A DNA stretch of 64,000 nt. It comes from Baylisascaris procyonis (Eukaryota; Nematoda; Chromadorea; Rhabditida; Ascarididae). The notes beneath the pieces were generated by a model. The model saw only the letters and a program-made list of their open reading frames with translations. It did not search any database and had not been told where the DNA came from. Location of the stretch: assembly GCA_037389465.1 (NCBI GenBank), contig JAZARR010000193.1:3218501-3282500 (forward strand). Reading direction: 5' to 3'. The position numbers were made by a program, and so were the translations under genes. Shown here in pieces: positions 1-14,070 of the stretch (the stretch's first letter is position 1; the number at the start of each line of letters is the position of its first letter).

Positions 1-1821
1 GAGCAGATCCTATCAGCACTCTCTTTGACATAGAAAAGATTGCTTTGAAGGCTAGATATATTGATCTTAGTGATGCGTTATCATCTGCTACTTCCGGTCA
101 CTATGGCATCCAAATTCCTCATTTTCCATTTCATGTTTCGATCTTTTTAAAACATTTCTATGTGGCGATATGTATCTATTAAGAGAAGTCCGAAGGTTGC
201 TGAATTTTCTCCATCTCAAAATATTTGGATGTTTTGACGCCTAATTCTCTTGTATTTTTTCCTTCTATAACGATCCCTCACCTTTCCCATTCCATTGGAC
301 ACTTTATAGCCATGTCATTTTACATCATCATTGATAAGAAGAGCAATTCAAAAATAAATAGCTGATTACTATACGCTTTAATCCGTGTTGAATGTTGACC
401 GCAATTTTATTGATGTTCTAGATTATTCAAGATGTCCTTATCAATTAGCGATTTTTATCAGTTACGTGCATTGATTGAAATTATACGCTCAAATAGCCAA
501 GAATATTTCACTTGATAAGCATTCACATTTATTTAACGTGCAATGGGGAAAATTTCCTCAAATTAATTCATAGATCACTTTAATTGCTAATATGACGCAA
601 TAATAGAAGCTATCGTTGTTCGAACTTATGATCTCAATTACCGATTATCAAAAAATGTTCAAAAGTACAAATTTTTTTTTTTTTTTGAACGGTATGCTCT
701 TTTAAACGCAAACGTTTGAATTTCACTAGTAATATCTGCATTTAATATTGATAATTCTATTTGCACAACGGTAATGTACTTGATATATATATATATATAC
801 TTGAAGGAGTCGAAAATAGAAATTAATTGAAATTTAAATGAAAAGAAGAATTGATATGATTGGGGCATTTAAGCGTTTATATATTGACAATAGCAAGTAC
901 TTTTCTTCCTCTTGGTGAAATGAAAATTTTTAGGAATTTTTTACAAATATTTCGAAGAGTTGAAATAATGGTTTATCGCATGTCGCCTTAAATTTCCATC
1001 TACACAGCTTGTGCTCATGTGAATAATTTCGACTATTTGTTGTTGATCAAATTCTTGAATAGCAATTATTGACTTCGTTGATAAAAATATTTTTTCGCAT
1101 AATTTTTTTCGTGAGAGATAAAACAAATTTCAAAGAAACTTTTTATTGCTTTCAATGGCGAAATTGATAAGCTAAATAACCAAATTGGCTGTAAAATAGG
1201 CGGTCTATCTCATATTTTTTCCCCAAGAAAATATCACCTTTATTAAATGCACATAAATTTATACTCATGATCACATTGTGAGTTCATCTGACAGCAAAAT
1301 AGGTTAATATGATCTTTCGATTCAAATAATCTTGTTATATACCTTCAAAGATTTCAAATCGAATAATAATGAAACCAAAAAATAGAATATTTTGTATCGA
1401 AATTATTTAAGATTTTCGTTATGAACTCGAACAAAACAATGCACAATATCAATTTAAAAAAATGAGCAACCAATAAATCAAAAATGTATGGTCCGCATAA
1501 TTGGAATGGTTGGCTTTGTTTTCGAGTAAACGGCTCGTATCGCCTAAATCAATATAAATACCAATTTCCTATGTTCTGATGCTTTCAGTTACTAAAATGG
1601 TAACCAGTCCATATGACAACATTGTCAGTAAAACTTATTATTTCCCTCATCCCCTCCCCATCCCCTTCTTCAAGTCATCTTTTTATCGTATTAAGCTTTA
1701 TACTATTTTGAGCATTGTGAAAGTGTTTTCAATGTGTCTGACTGCCCACTTCGTTCATTTAAAAATCAATTCACAAACACAAACGTCAAATGCTTACCTC
1801 CCATTTTTCGTAAATGACAAC
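1..1821. other. AT-rich DNA, no gene seen
   Basis: Only short chance reading frames rich in F, I, K and N codons occur on either strand. No splice-bounded exon, RNA gene or mobile-element protein is recognisable. A short (TA) run lies near 784-799. Confidence 0.5.
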
Positions 1822-1893
1822 AATGACGTCATTTGACTTGAATATGAACTTTACGAAAATGACGTCATTCGACTTGAATACAAATTTTTCCAT
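1822..1893. promoter_or_regulatory. 36-bp direct duplication with two CRE palindromes
   Basis: A 36-bp segment is repeated in tandem (1822-1857 and 1858-1893, with a few mismatches). Each copy starts with the palindrome TGACGTCA (1824-1831 and 1860-1867), the consensus site of CREB/ATF-type bZIP factors. The sites are 36 bp apart. A regulatory role is inferred only from the motif; no adjacent gene was identified. Confidence 0.35.
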
Positions 1894-2163
1894 GGCAAAG
1901 GAACGCTCTTACGAGTTCGTTCCCGCAATGTCAACACTAATCGATCCGATGAGTATCATATTTCAAGATTTAAAATCTCGAGTGCCATCTAAATTAATAT
2001 CACTTAGATAATATGTAAATTTCTATTAATACAACTATGTGATTGTGCAAATGTTTGCATATCTGTGCGCTTGTTTCTTCTTTTTTTTTTCATTTTTTTT
2101 CAGATTTATAGCAGAGAAAAGAAGATTGCTTCATCATTTATATCGATGTTGTGATCTAATCTC

Positions 2164-2234
<71 letters not shown>
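2164..2234. repeat. (TA)n microsatellite
   Basis: About 70 bp of alternating TA, interrupted once by an ACA near 2178. Reading frames through it give meaningless I/Y repeats. Confidence 0.95.
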
Positions 2235-2237
<3 letters not shown>

Positions 2238-5200
2238 TGCATTGCTCGAAAGTGAAAAAGGTTTCCGTTGGTCATATTACAGGTAAGATTTTTGCATATG
2301 ATTCTGTTCACGTGAAGTTTTGTCGCATCAAATGTTTTGTTGATTGCATTTTGCGTTTTTGCATTTTGCATTGCATTCTATTTTGTTGCATTTGGTTGAG
2401 CCATTAAAAATGCTAATATTGTTGTACTAATGGTGGATTACATCGATTACAAATCGTCTCATGCTAATCAGGTGGATACCATTTTTTTTTTTGCAAGTAT
2501 TTCCAAGAATTAATCTTCACCGAATGAAAATTTTAAAATGCGAATGCGGAAATTTAAAATTTTAAAATTTCTGCTAAATAATTTTTTCTAATGAAGTGAA
2601 AGCAGTTTTTGAAAAACCAAATAAACCATGAATTAGTATAAAAAGAAGTTGATTATTTAATACGAAATAGTCGTTCTACAAATTTGAAAAAATAAATGGA
2701 ATATTGATTTCCTTGAATCGAACAATTTAAAAGGTTGAAATATTCCCTATTTGCATGAAAAAGTTATTGCATTTTTTTGGTTGACTATACGTACCACCTT
2801 GAGAATTCGCACGTAGTGCATATTCTTCTGTAAGTAATTAAGGGCCGAAATATGAATATTTAGAAAGTACTCTCTACTTAGAGAAATTGCTTTTCGTGTT
2901 CTCGATGATTCGAGCTAGAATTTCATCCTCGCCTTTCGATTCCTCTATACTTGTAAGTATTCTTAGAGTAATTGTACCTAGCTTTGAAGTAAGCTTTATT
3001 TGTTAGTTACACTTTATTCGTGAGATTACTTATCATTTAACGCAACATTTATTCATATTTACACTCAGACTAGCACTAACATTTATTGTGAAATCTTTAA
3101 TGGTATTTGTTACAAAATACCACTTTAAATACTCCGACGAATCCTTTTTTTGTTTCACTAATTTATGTGCCCTATGTTTGAAAGATTTCTTTACAATGTG
3201 AATGTCAATAAATTTTATAGTAATTCGTCTTGCGAGCAAAAATGCAGAAAAAAAACAAAAACAAAACAAAACAAAAGCAACCAACTCTCCTCATCGGTGT
3301 TTCTTTCTGGTAGTCATTTACCGTCCGGCTAGCGATTTCTATACGCCGAATATTATGGAATATTTGAATATTCAATTTTTTTGTACGTAAATAAAGGAAC
3401 TGAAATCTGTTTGATATCGATGTTTAAAGTACAATTATGTCTATGTGCATTTAAGTGACTGAATAACATTGAGTAGCATTTTTAAACATTTATGCATAAC
3501 TTTGTGTAAAAAGGATTCAAACTATGCATAGTATTTTTATAGATTGTTTGAGCCCCTTTTACTAAAAGAACATTTCTTTGAAGCATTGAATTACTGTTAC
3601 GCAACAGGTGAACAGATTTTCTTTTCGAATTTCATTTCATCGGCTATGTTCATGAAATATCATTGCTAAATTCATTGTTTTTCATTGCTTGCAGTTATAT
3701 GTACATTAACGATGCCAACGATCAACCGCTCAGCAGGAGTTCATTTATACAATGAGAGGATTGTCTGTTACGTCTCATATCGGGAAGAAGTGAAAACAGA
3801 AGAGAATGTACCAGTTTATTACTGAAATATGCTGTATGCGAGTGTTCCAAAAACAAGGAAGTAGATATGCGGTTGTTAGCTCAACGTGGTATCTGTTGCA
3901 TACTAGTAGAACCACAATGCAAGTATACATTTTGCTGTCAGAGACGCCGACCTTGGTGAATTGGCTGAACTCTGATTCAGGGAACCCAACTTAGATGGTC
4001 TAACTTAATTCTTTTCTTACTTGTATAGACTTCGATGGTTTAGTTCAACTATGCCATTACGGAGGCTAACTTCTGTAACTTGGATGAATTATGTTGTCAG
4101 ACGTCCTGACATCGGTGATTTAGCCGTTAGTTGTCTATTAGTCTGGAGTTTCAGACTTCAACATTTCTCGAGCCTTTCAGCTTAGAGTTTTGATCTGACA
4201 ATTACTGAAGGATTGTGGGAGTCGAAACAACATTAACACTGCTCACGCCTACGTTCAAGGTTACACAGTGAGCTTTGATGTCGGTTTGCACCTGAGTTCA
4301 CAACAACACACAGCGAACGGCTGTCATTCGATGATGGATTCCTCGGCGATACACATATCATTTCAAGTGCTCACGCTTAACACGTGCTTTTCAGACGATG
4401 AATAATCTCACGTAAGTTGGAGTTTTCTATTTGAACTTGAACTTATACTTGAATGGCAAGAAAAAGACAACAAATTTCGAACTGAATCATTTCCAGCAAG
4501 GATGGTTCCCTAAGAGCGGGGTGCTACCTATTTTTCCATGGGCACCATTGAGCAAACAGATTCATTCTACCTGAAAACGCTTCAACAGGGTGTTCATTGT
4601 CTCAATCTTTAAATGAATAGTGTAACAGTCTTACGGTGTGCTTTCCAGTCAGAATGTTCGAATTTTAAACACAACAATATTATCTTATTGTTATTCTATT
4701 CATGCATTAGTTTAGTTACACAACGAAAGGAAACGAAACATACATATAAAAACTTTTGTCAAACATCTGGAGGGGTTCATGTTGCTATGGTTGGTACATC
4801 GCGGGGAATGCATTGCGAGCAGGTTGGTAGGTGGAATTTTGAAGTTCCCATAAAGACTGTCCCAAAGAGTCGTTGCATAAAGTGTGCTGGAATTTTGAAG
4901 TTGAAGACCAGAATTCTAGGGGCACTTTAATTCTTGCTGATTATGAGTACGGGGGAGGAAGTTCTGTCGTCTATTCCACCCTGTGAGCTTTATTCATATC
5001 ATTTACAGCGCTGTCATACCCATATCGGTATCGACAAGTAAAATGATTTACTCAGCAAAGGTTTCACATATAAAACGAATTGATATTTTTCGTTGATTTG
5101 TGTAAATATGCGTGAGGACTATTGACTCAATGCTTTGTATGCTTATAAAAGTACCTTTTCTCACCAAAAAAACCTATTTAAAGAAGTATTTTCGTTCAGG
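2235..5200. other. AT-rich DNA, no assignable gene
   Basis: No recognisable gene. 3700-5000 is slightly less AT-rich and holds open frames of about 60-105 codons without convincing splice signals or family resemblance. A short motif, GGAATTTTGAAGTT, occurs twice near 4840 and 4890. Confidence 0.4.
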
Positions 5201-5232
5201 AATGCAAGAATTGTTTGTTTGGATGATCAAGA

Positions 5233-5508
5233 GTGATCAATCCATACAACTTAGGCAAACTGTGCACCACTATCGACGGATATAAAAGCGCTAATGGAAT
5301 CGCATTATGCCATTTTGTGTTTCAACAAATATGCACGGAAATAATAGAGAGATTTAAGAATGTGTTAACATTTACATGTGATTTCATAAGGAAAGTTAGT
5401 CGCGGACAAATGAGCAAATCCAGTTTAGTTGTTGAAGTTTTAAATGAAACACTCGATCGACAAACTTTTGATGATGAGCCGTCGAGTGGAACTGCCGTTT
5501 ACTTTTGA
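5233..5508 (+). CDS. possible terminal exon, unidentified
   Basis: An open frame of about 91 codons with a mixed, protein-like composition ends in TGA at 5506-5508. An AATAAA signal follows 9 nt later (5517-5522). A good acceptor (TTTCGTTCAG, ending 5200) lies upstream, but the frame it opens directly stops early, so the splice structure is unresolved. The end of the frame (near residues FDDEPSSGT) faintly recalls a mariner-transposase pattern, too weak to call. It could equally be a chance frame. Confidence 0.18.
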   Translation: MINPYNLGKLCTTIDGYKSANGIALCHFVFQQICTEIIERFKNVLTFTCDFIRKVSRGQMSKSSLVVEVLNETLDRQTFDDEPSSGTAVYF

Positions 5509-5817
5509 TATGAGTGAATAAAGATTTGACGATTATCCAAAACCTGTTTAATCCACTTAAGATTGCTGCTTTTATCTGAATGAAACAACGTTATTTGATT
5601 GACCACCCAGTGGATTTTAATGAATCGAGTGACCTGTCAGCTAGTTGATCGACTGACCAATGTGGACGTTTTGATCAAACATCTAAATAAATCCCCATAG
5701 TAATTTACACTGATCGACTAATTCTACTGGGAAACTCGCAATAAAATGATTATTTAAGCTTCCTGGCTGATTAAGCAAGGAGTCGTATAAGTGCTTAAGT
5801 TATCAATCAGCCAGCAA

Positions 5818-5871
<54 letters not shown>
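5818..5871. repeat. (TA)n microsatellite
   Basis: An alternating TA tract. A pure run of 11 G lies 110 bp to its right (5981-5991). Confidence 0.93.
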
Positions 5872-5873
<2 letters not shown>

Positions 5874-6162
5874 TTACATTAAGAGCCCTCAACAAGCATA
5901 TGCTGAAGTAGTAATGGCACCAACCTGCTCGAGTCCAATTAAAGAGGCTTTTTGTCATAACTGTTAAAGACGGGACAAATGGGGGGGGGGGTGTTATATT
6001 CACATTCTCTCTTCGCGTACATATACGCCGGAGAGGTGCGCTAGGAAGATGATAAGAGCTATAAGAGTTCTAACATTTTCGCTCATTGCAAAGGTGTCTC
6101 TTTTCCGTGTATATATTGGCTAAGCATTTCGTCAGTGCTGAAATACCTATACCAGCTTTCGC

Positions 6163-6246
6163 AGGTGCGCATTATTGCACCGATGCACTTGTGCATCTTC
6201 AGTTAACTTACTTCGTTACTCTGCAAGAGTGCACATGTGCACTCTT
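6163..6246. repeat. cluster of three GTGCAC-type inverted repeats
   Basis: Three inverted repeats sharing a GTGCA/TGCAC core lie within about 85 bp. The first is GGTGC...GCACC with an 8-nt loop. The second is GATGCAC-TT-GTGCATC (6182-6197). The third is a perfect 22-bp palindrome at 6225-6246 with arms AAGAGTGCAC / GTGCACTCTT. Function is unknown; they could be protein-binding sites or hairpins. Confidence 0.6.
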
Positions 6247-6331
6247 ATACTCCTATCGTTTTGCATTTGTTAACTCCGAAAGTTTATTAGAATACTGCAT
6301 AATAGGCTTTAAAAGATACATAGCCAACTAA

Positions 6332-6335
<4 letters not shown>

Positions 6336-6372
<37 letters not shown>
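6336..6372. repeat. (TA)n microsatellite
   Basis: A short alternating TA tract. Confidence 0.9.
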
Positions 6373-6375
<3 letters not shown>

Positions 6376-8966
6376 GCAGACGAATCCTAAAGTCCGCAAC
6401 TTTTGGCTGTTTTTAATGATGAGTGATTTTCGGCAGACGTGTATATATTTTACAGTTCATTTGCACCTTGCACGATAAGAAGTGACTGTGGGAATGTTTA
6501 CCATTTTTATGCAAAGATTTGAATTTTAAAGTCGAAATTTGGAGAGATCAAATGTGGGAAAACGAAATAACCACTGAAAATGTTCGCAATAGTTTATATT
6601 ATGAAAAGTTTCCAGAATATAAAAAAATTTCAAGCATTGTGAGGAAAAACACAAACAAGTGAGAGAGTCACTACGCTGTGGGTGTCAGAAATAAATAACC
6701 GGAAGCATTCCTAATAGTATGAGTACGGTCCACCGACTATGAAAATATTTTTTTAAGTTCTCCAGGATATCAATTCCGCATCTTTAGGTCCAAAAATCTA
6801 CATTTCTGCTGATAATTGAACATTGATAAAGCAGTGAGCATGTTGGCTGTACCAAGCTTATTGTTGAAAAAAAATTTTTTTTGCACTAGATGTCAAAAGT
6901 TTGAAAGAAAGGGTCTGAACACTTTTGCGTTGTAATTAGAGAAAGTCTGCTTTTTCATGTTTTTCCTACTTTCAATCCTACAGCATCAAACAACATCGAA
7001 TAGTTCATAAGATTTGGCCACTTCGGCCTATCATTTTTTGATCACCGAATTTGGCTTAAGATCGACGTTAATTCTATATAGATGGAATACCGAGTGGCAA
7101 AAACAGTCGAAGATAAAATATAAGATGGCTAGAGAGTTGGATTTTATAAGATTAATTTTGCTTGTCCTTAATTCAAGTTCATGATCTCTAATATATTGAC
7201 CGATGAATTAGGGGAACCTGTTGCAGGAATGATTCCAACTTGGTTGCTTCATTCAGGATCAGACTGGAACTGATCACAAAGCAAGGCGATGAACATCTTG
7301 GTGATTTTGGAGACCAGGCAATAATTCGTTTGACTCTCAATACGATTTGTTGTAATGAATGTTGTGATCGAATATAAATCTAGATTTAAAAACGAATTGA
7401 TACAACCACAAAGGTTTGCATTCAGTATGGCATTGACGCTATTACTGCAATGTTTTCGTGCACTAAATGCACAAAAATATATTAAAATATGCAAAAAATA
7501 TTCAATCTGCAGAAGAATATGCAAAAATCTTCGAACTCTAAAACTTGTAAGAGTTGAATTTTAAACTCAAGTAAGTCTTATCATTTATCATATATCGCCG
7601 TGCAAAAATTATAACAGCAAATGTGTCGATGAGATGTTTTACTTTTAGACGATAGTCGATTTGCCAATATTTCCCCCACAGAATATCATATAGAATGATT
7701 GATTACCTTTCAGCTTAGGCGTATTTTTGTATAATTGTTAAGTTTGCACGTTTTCAGCAAGCATCATCATTTATGTAGGTCATTGATTATGCTTATCAGT
7801 CAGCTGCTTCGAAAAATAAAATCACTCTGATAGTAATGATATATCTTAACAGCAGCATGCAATCGTTAAATGTTTGCCATGACCGATCTTTGGGTTTATC
7901 TCTGATATAAAAACACCAAAGAAATAAAGCATTTTATATTACGACCAACTGAAGAAATGGTTTTAGCGACAACCTGGCGTCATATATATCGGGTGCTTCA
8001 AATTTTGAAATTTTTCGAAAAAAAATTTTTTCCCTTCATTGAAATTTTTTCCTTTCGTTCAAATAGATTGGCTAGAATTTGGCAAGTTTGCAATAATAGA
8101 ATATTCTCATTCTGTTTTGTGATAATCGATTTCATTCTTATATATAATGCAAGTTTACTCTCTTGCAATATTTGCGCTATATTTATTTCAAAGTCAAAGA
8201 TTTTCATTGGTGATGAATTAATTGGTACTATCCTTATGATTATCGTAGATAAAAGAAAACTTCAAAGGTACCGGCTGTCATTAAAAGATTTCACAGCTAC
8301 ATGCATATAAATAAATTATTTCAGCAGCATCTGCATTTCACATTTGCTCTGCATATCGAGAGACTATCACGCGAATTTCAATGCTAAAAAATTAAACTTC
8401 TTGTGAATAAGGTTGCTGCATTATTTCGTCGTAAACATTTAATTGTCAATGTTCTTTTCTTTGATTTTTTCTTAGATTTTTCGACTCGTAGCACTTCATG
8501 AATGCATTCATCAAAATGTGTTTACTAAGCATTCTTTCTTTTTTAGACGTCTGGCGTGTAGCAATGAGAATAATTTTGCTTTATAGATTTTCTTTTAGAA
8601 AAATCAAATTCTTGAAGGAGAAAAATTTTCTTCTTTATATACTCTTATGAGACGATATTCGATTTCAAAAAGAATACCAATCTTAAAACTTTGAACTTTT
8701 AAATTAGATCGTTCGATGTACATATTTTATCTGTTCATGCTCTAACAACTGCTGCTATTTTTTAATGGCTTCCACAGACTGACTTTTTGTAATGCTAATT
8801 TTATGGCCTTAAGTAGAGAGTGGGGATGAAAATGGTGCGGTGATGGAATGGGTGACTTAGGAGAAAGGCTTAGGGGAAGGAAGTTCAAATGAATAAAATT
8901 TCAATGCGATTTTTGACGTCAGGTTCACTTTTCACATTGCTACGAGTCTGAACCCTGACTCAGCAA

Positions 8967-8967
<1 letters not shown>
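6373..8967. other. AT-rich DNA, no gene seen
   Basis: Open frames at 7249-7564 and 7957-8310 are rich in I, F, K and N, overlap on both strands, and have no splice or family support. I treat them as chance. Confidence 0.45.

Positions 8968-9011
<44 letters not shown>
8968..9011. repeat. (TA)n microsatellite
   Basis: An alternating TA tract of about 44 bp. Confidence 0.93.
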
Positions 9012-9014
<3 letters not shown>

Positions 9015-11576
9015 TAAATCAGCAATATTATGAAAAAAGAGAAAAAATTTAGCAGGGTGTCTTCACTATTATGCATCGAGGACATACTAAAACGGTCATA
9101 ACCTTCCAGCGCACTTCATCAACTCATAATATGTGATTCTACCATCACAAACCACCATTTAAATGAAACATATTAAAGGAATTGAATTAATCTCAATTAC
9201 CTTTCGAATATATTGTGTTGCAAATCAATTATGAGAGTCCTTCTTATGTCCTTCAAATGTCGACATATCTACAGCTCATAGTTTCCTTTGTATTCTTCAC
9301 TTGTTTTTTTTTCACATCTCATATTCTTTTTTGAATAACTTACATGTTATAACGCTTACATTGCGTTGCACTAAAATATATCCCTCAAAGAAAACGAATA
9401 ATGAATCAAAATATTTATTTGAATTTGTTGATTTCAGTTTCCCGACAGAATGTCGAGAGGAGCACATCGTTTGATGTGTTGTTTGCTCATCAATCTGCAC
9501 GTGGCTCATCAACAACACTTCTCGCTCACGTTTGAGTTCAGCGAATGCTATACTTTTTACTAATTACCATTACCTACTCTCAACTGAAGACCGTTATCGG
9601 TATGCATAAAATCTTATCCTGAAATTATAATTAATTATTGCTGATGTTAATCAATGTGCTAAAAATATCACAAGAATTCTACACCTATACGCTTCCCCTC
9701 GTTAAGTAATGATTACAAAGAAAGTTGCAATTTTTTGAATTGCAATAGGTTTGCATGATATGAGTGCTATTGCAATTGCTTGAAATTTTTTGAGCGGTTA
9801 TAAAGTCTTAAAATTGAGAGGTTATAAAGATTTTAAAGCCTACTTCCTTCGTAAGGAGAGTTCAATTTAAGATGGAATATAGGCGATGAGTTGACACAAT
9901 GCACACTTATAAATCTATTTGTGAGCTTTCCATAACTTTTTTTTGCAATAGCTAGTTGTTGCATTGCAACGAATAAAAGATTTGCGTGTTTTGCTTTGTT
10001 TCTCGCCTTTCAGTTGGATTGGATGGTTCAGATATTTTTTGAATATACTCAAATACTGATGTGATCGGTTCACTGAATGAGTAAAATTTCAAAAAAAAAA
10101 AACAAACACATACTGTGCTAATCTACCCATCATGCTTTCCATATTTTCATCTCATATCTTCAGATCGTTTTTGAATATCCTAATTTTTCATGCATAAAAC
10201 TCATTGAGATTCAACTCATAGATATACTTTGAATTATTTTTTAGTCATATATATCTCATCAGACTCTTTCATTTTTTTTGTAAAATGAAGAAATTCATTC
10301 ATTCATCTTATAAAAGAGAAAATTTGATAAAAATTTCTAGTAAACCATCCTAAATGGGACGTGTACTTATGAAGATCGCATCCACCGTAGGTTCCGAGTA
10401 TTATTCCAATCGTTTCGTTAAGAATTCTAGTTTTAATGGCTTTCTTCTAAACTATTTTGTCGACCGATCGATTCACCAACATTGATCTGCTTATAGGCAT
10501 CTCACTTTCGAGCACAAAATTCGCATCGTTTATCCACGATGAAATGTTTGGTGTGTTATTTTTTCTATATAACTTAAATTTCCTGCAGAAAACATTTGGA
10601 AAAAAAGTTGTAAATGTTTCAGGCACTACCATCAATTCCCTTTCAAGAATTTATTTGCCGAGTAGATATTTCCATAGCAATTGCTGTTGTCATCGTTAAA
10701 CGGTAAGTATTTTATTTGAATATGATTTCCAATTTATATGTTTCAGAAATGATTTCTATTTTATTTCCATTTATATCTCCATTTTTTTGATTTCCCTTTA
10801 TACTATAAATTGAATGAAAATCTCATATTTATCTTTTTTTCGCATTTTTCTTTTTTCTGACCATCTTTATTTTTAATTATTTTTGAAAGAATGACCTAAT
10901 TCAACCAGCAATTTTATTTGTTTACTGATTGCTTATTGTCATATTGAATCAAATAATTTAATTTTTTTGTTATTCTGATGATGATACTTGGTTATTGTTG
11001 CTTACTTTTACTTTTTTACATGATCACAATATATGTCATATATCTGCGTTTGTGACTGGAGACGTTAACGCAGCAAGCTCCATAATATAGCCAGTGATGG
11101 ATGACTCCGGAATCAGGTTTCTACAACAATTTACTGGAATACTTGATTCAAATATCAGTAGCGTTTACAAAACACCAGAACACATCTTATGACAGGAAGA
11201 GCTGGCTGGAATTAAAATGCAAATTTATAGAGAATTCTAACTCCGAAGTCACACACTATTAATTTGTCCCCTCGACATGTGGTAATTAACTTTTCCACGA
11301 GAAATAAAAGTGAATGTTACTTTGAAATTTTGTTGAAAACAATACAATTGTATGTTTCAGTGAAACAATTAGAGACTTTCTTAGACTGCGTGAGGTATGA
11401 AAGATTTCCACGTGCCTTCAGAGTGATTGTGCTTGCAACAAATGAACCCGATTGAAAAACATCGTGCATTGTTGTCTGTAACTGATTGGTGCAGCATTTC
11501 CATGTGAACATTTCCCAGAGTATTTTTTCGTCGCTTCAAAGTACCACAAGTAGACAAATGCATCTACGTAACTAAA

Positions 11577-11579
<3 letters not shown>
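9012..11579. other. AT-rich DNA, no gene seen
   Basis: No supported feature. Frames near 10447-10699 and 11264-11563 are open on both strands and carry no recognisable motif. Confidence 0.45.
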
Positions 11580-11634
<55 letters not shown>

Positions 11635-11690
11635 AAGAGAAAGAGGGAGAAAGGGAGGGAGGCGAGGAAGGGGGAGGAAAGAGTCATGAC
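11580..11690. repeat. (TA)n followed by (GA)n polypurine tract
   Basis: About 32 bp of TA run straight into (GA)n and then a G/A-only stretch to about 11683. The long polypurine strand could form triplex or G-rich structures. Confidence 0.9.
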
Positions 11691-12067
11691 AACTTTTTCT
11701 CCTGACCATCCATCCTCAGGTTAGATGGCGCTCAGGTTCATATCGTCAGTCAAAAGGGTTTTACGCCTTTTTTATAACCTTACTGAACGATAAAAAAAAG
11801 ATGACCATTGTGTTACGTCGAATAATTGCATCAAAATTGACGCCTTCTGATTTCTAATTGTCTGTGCAGGCTGCTAGTCATTGTCGAGTGATCGAGTTGT
11901 GGTGCGGTCGGCTGAAGTATGACGAGATCGATTTCAATTTTATCATTCCCAATTCTTAAAAAAAAAAAGATTTTCCCGTATTATCTCTCCACTTAATTTC
12001 CGACAGTAAAGCTTGCTATGATTTAGGTGCTTCATTTTGCTTAGAAAATTGCATTATATTGTACAGG

Positions 12068-12194
<127 letters not shown>

Positions 12195-13969
12195 CGGTTG
12201 AGCAGAGCTCATGGAAATCGCTAGATTTCTATTCAGTCGCACTTGAGACCAATGGCGGAAACATGAGAGAATATATAGCGAAATAATTTCGCGTTTTTTT
12301 CGTTTCTTGAAATTCTGTCTATTTTTTATGAAAAGATTTCTTTTCTCTTCTGTCCGTATTGAAATGCGATGTAATTTTTATGAGACATTTACGAACTTTT
12401 TGTGGGGTTGAATTATGATAACTTTATATGTCTCTATCGATTGTGTTGTTTTTAAATTGAAATCTAGAAATTTTGACAATGAAATTTTATATTTTTATAT
12501 TTTGAATTTGACGCCATCAAATCAATTTTTGTTGTGATCAATAATTCTTTTGTGAGTTTCATATCGAGCTAAAAGTTTTAAAATTTTTTACGCAATTGTT
12601 ATATACGATGTTTCAGAGTGTTTTTATGAAGAAAAATATACTAGTCGAATATATAAAACCAAAATTCCAGTTTCATTTTCAACTTTTAGTGACCTTTCAA
12701 TAAAACTGCACAACTAATTTTAAAATAATAATCTATCAATAGAAATTTCAATTTATTGGCAGCAAAAACACTATCAATACTAGCAATACAATAAGTGAAA
12801 CTCCAGGAATTATAAAAACAATCTTCAATCCTCACAATAGTTCTGCAAAAGTCGACCAGATCGATGATCGGAAATTTTTCAGAATTCTACTAATCAAGAA
12901 TTATCAGCTTAAATAAAAAAAGCGATCAATATTTGAGTGCTTTTTTGCCACCAATATAAATATATCAAAATGAATATCTTCATTTCAACGCACTCAAATG
13001 TTACTTTCTTCTCAAAGATTAATTCCTCTTCGCTATTCTTTGTTTAATCGCTTTCAACAAGATAAATGAGTTGTTTTATACTCAGCAAAGATCTTATTCC
13101 CAAAAATATTTGCACTCAAATTGAACTGATAGCGATCGAAGAACATTTTACAGAAAGATTATCGATGATTGCACTCAATTTTCACTAGAAAGACACGTTG
13201 CGCTGCAGCCTCTTATCATATTTTATCACTACAAATAATCAATATCAGTTAATTACGATGAAGCAATTAGGCAAATTTCAAATATCAGCATAAAAATTAG
13301 AATATTGATATTACATTTATCGATTAGTAGTTATTGCAAAAAAAAAGATCGAATTTACATATTTGGCAACACTCGAAATTATTTAGTAATTTTATTGTTT
13401 AATAAATGAAACGTTTATTTTGTAAACAAATAAATATGCAAAGTTTCATAAGAAAACACTCAAACGCATGCAAAAAAACGAAAGAAAAAACGCACAGCGA
13501 ACGCAATAGAGCATATGGGTACATTTGAATATGCAGTGTAGCCTGCACACAACAACTGGGCAACATTTAAAGAATGGCTATCATGATTCAATAAATGAGT
13601 TATATATACCACATAATTTCAAATAAAACCATAAGGGTAGTAGTTTTTCGAAACTGTTGAAAGAGTGCCAGATAAAAATTTGGCACTATTTTAAATTTAA
13701 TATTGTCATATGATTTTTGAAGAGGGGAATTGTTTTCGATTATCAGTGCATTATTCGGTATCTAAAAATAGATATGTTTATGAATTTCAACGTTGTCGTA
13801 AAAGTTGAACTCTATGGGATGCATGATTTGCTTATGAAGCAATTAAACGAGTCTTCGATATAATTTCCTGACAACAAATTGCTGTTGTTTATTCAAGCTC
13901 TCAGTCAGATATTCAGTTTATTAGATAGAAGGCAAGGGGAAGGGGTTAGATGATAATATGGAGAGGATT

Positions 13970-14070
13970 GTTTTCGCGATAGGGAGGTGGAGTTGGAGGG
14001 GGGGGGGGGGGGAAGGAGAGACCGATTTGATGCATGATGCCCTTTTGAGGGAGGGGGGGAGGGAGGGGCG
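13970..14070 (+). repeat. G-rich tract, G-quadruplex potential
   Basis: Contains a run of 14 or more G near 13998-14012 and, about 40 bp on, further G3-G7 runs spaced by single A residues. Four or more G-runs on one strand meet the sequence requirement for quadruplexes. Confidence 0.6.

Noticed and set aside
5233..5508. Mariner-type transposase start
   Set aside because: Only a short stretch (DDEPSSGT) is reminiscent; no helix-turn-helix order, no terminal inverted repeats or TA duplication found, so only a weak exon call was kept.
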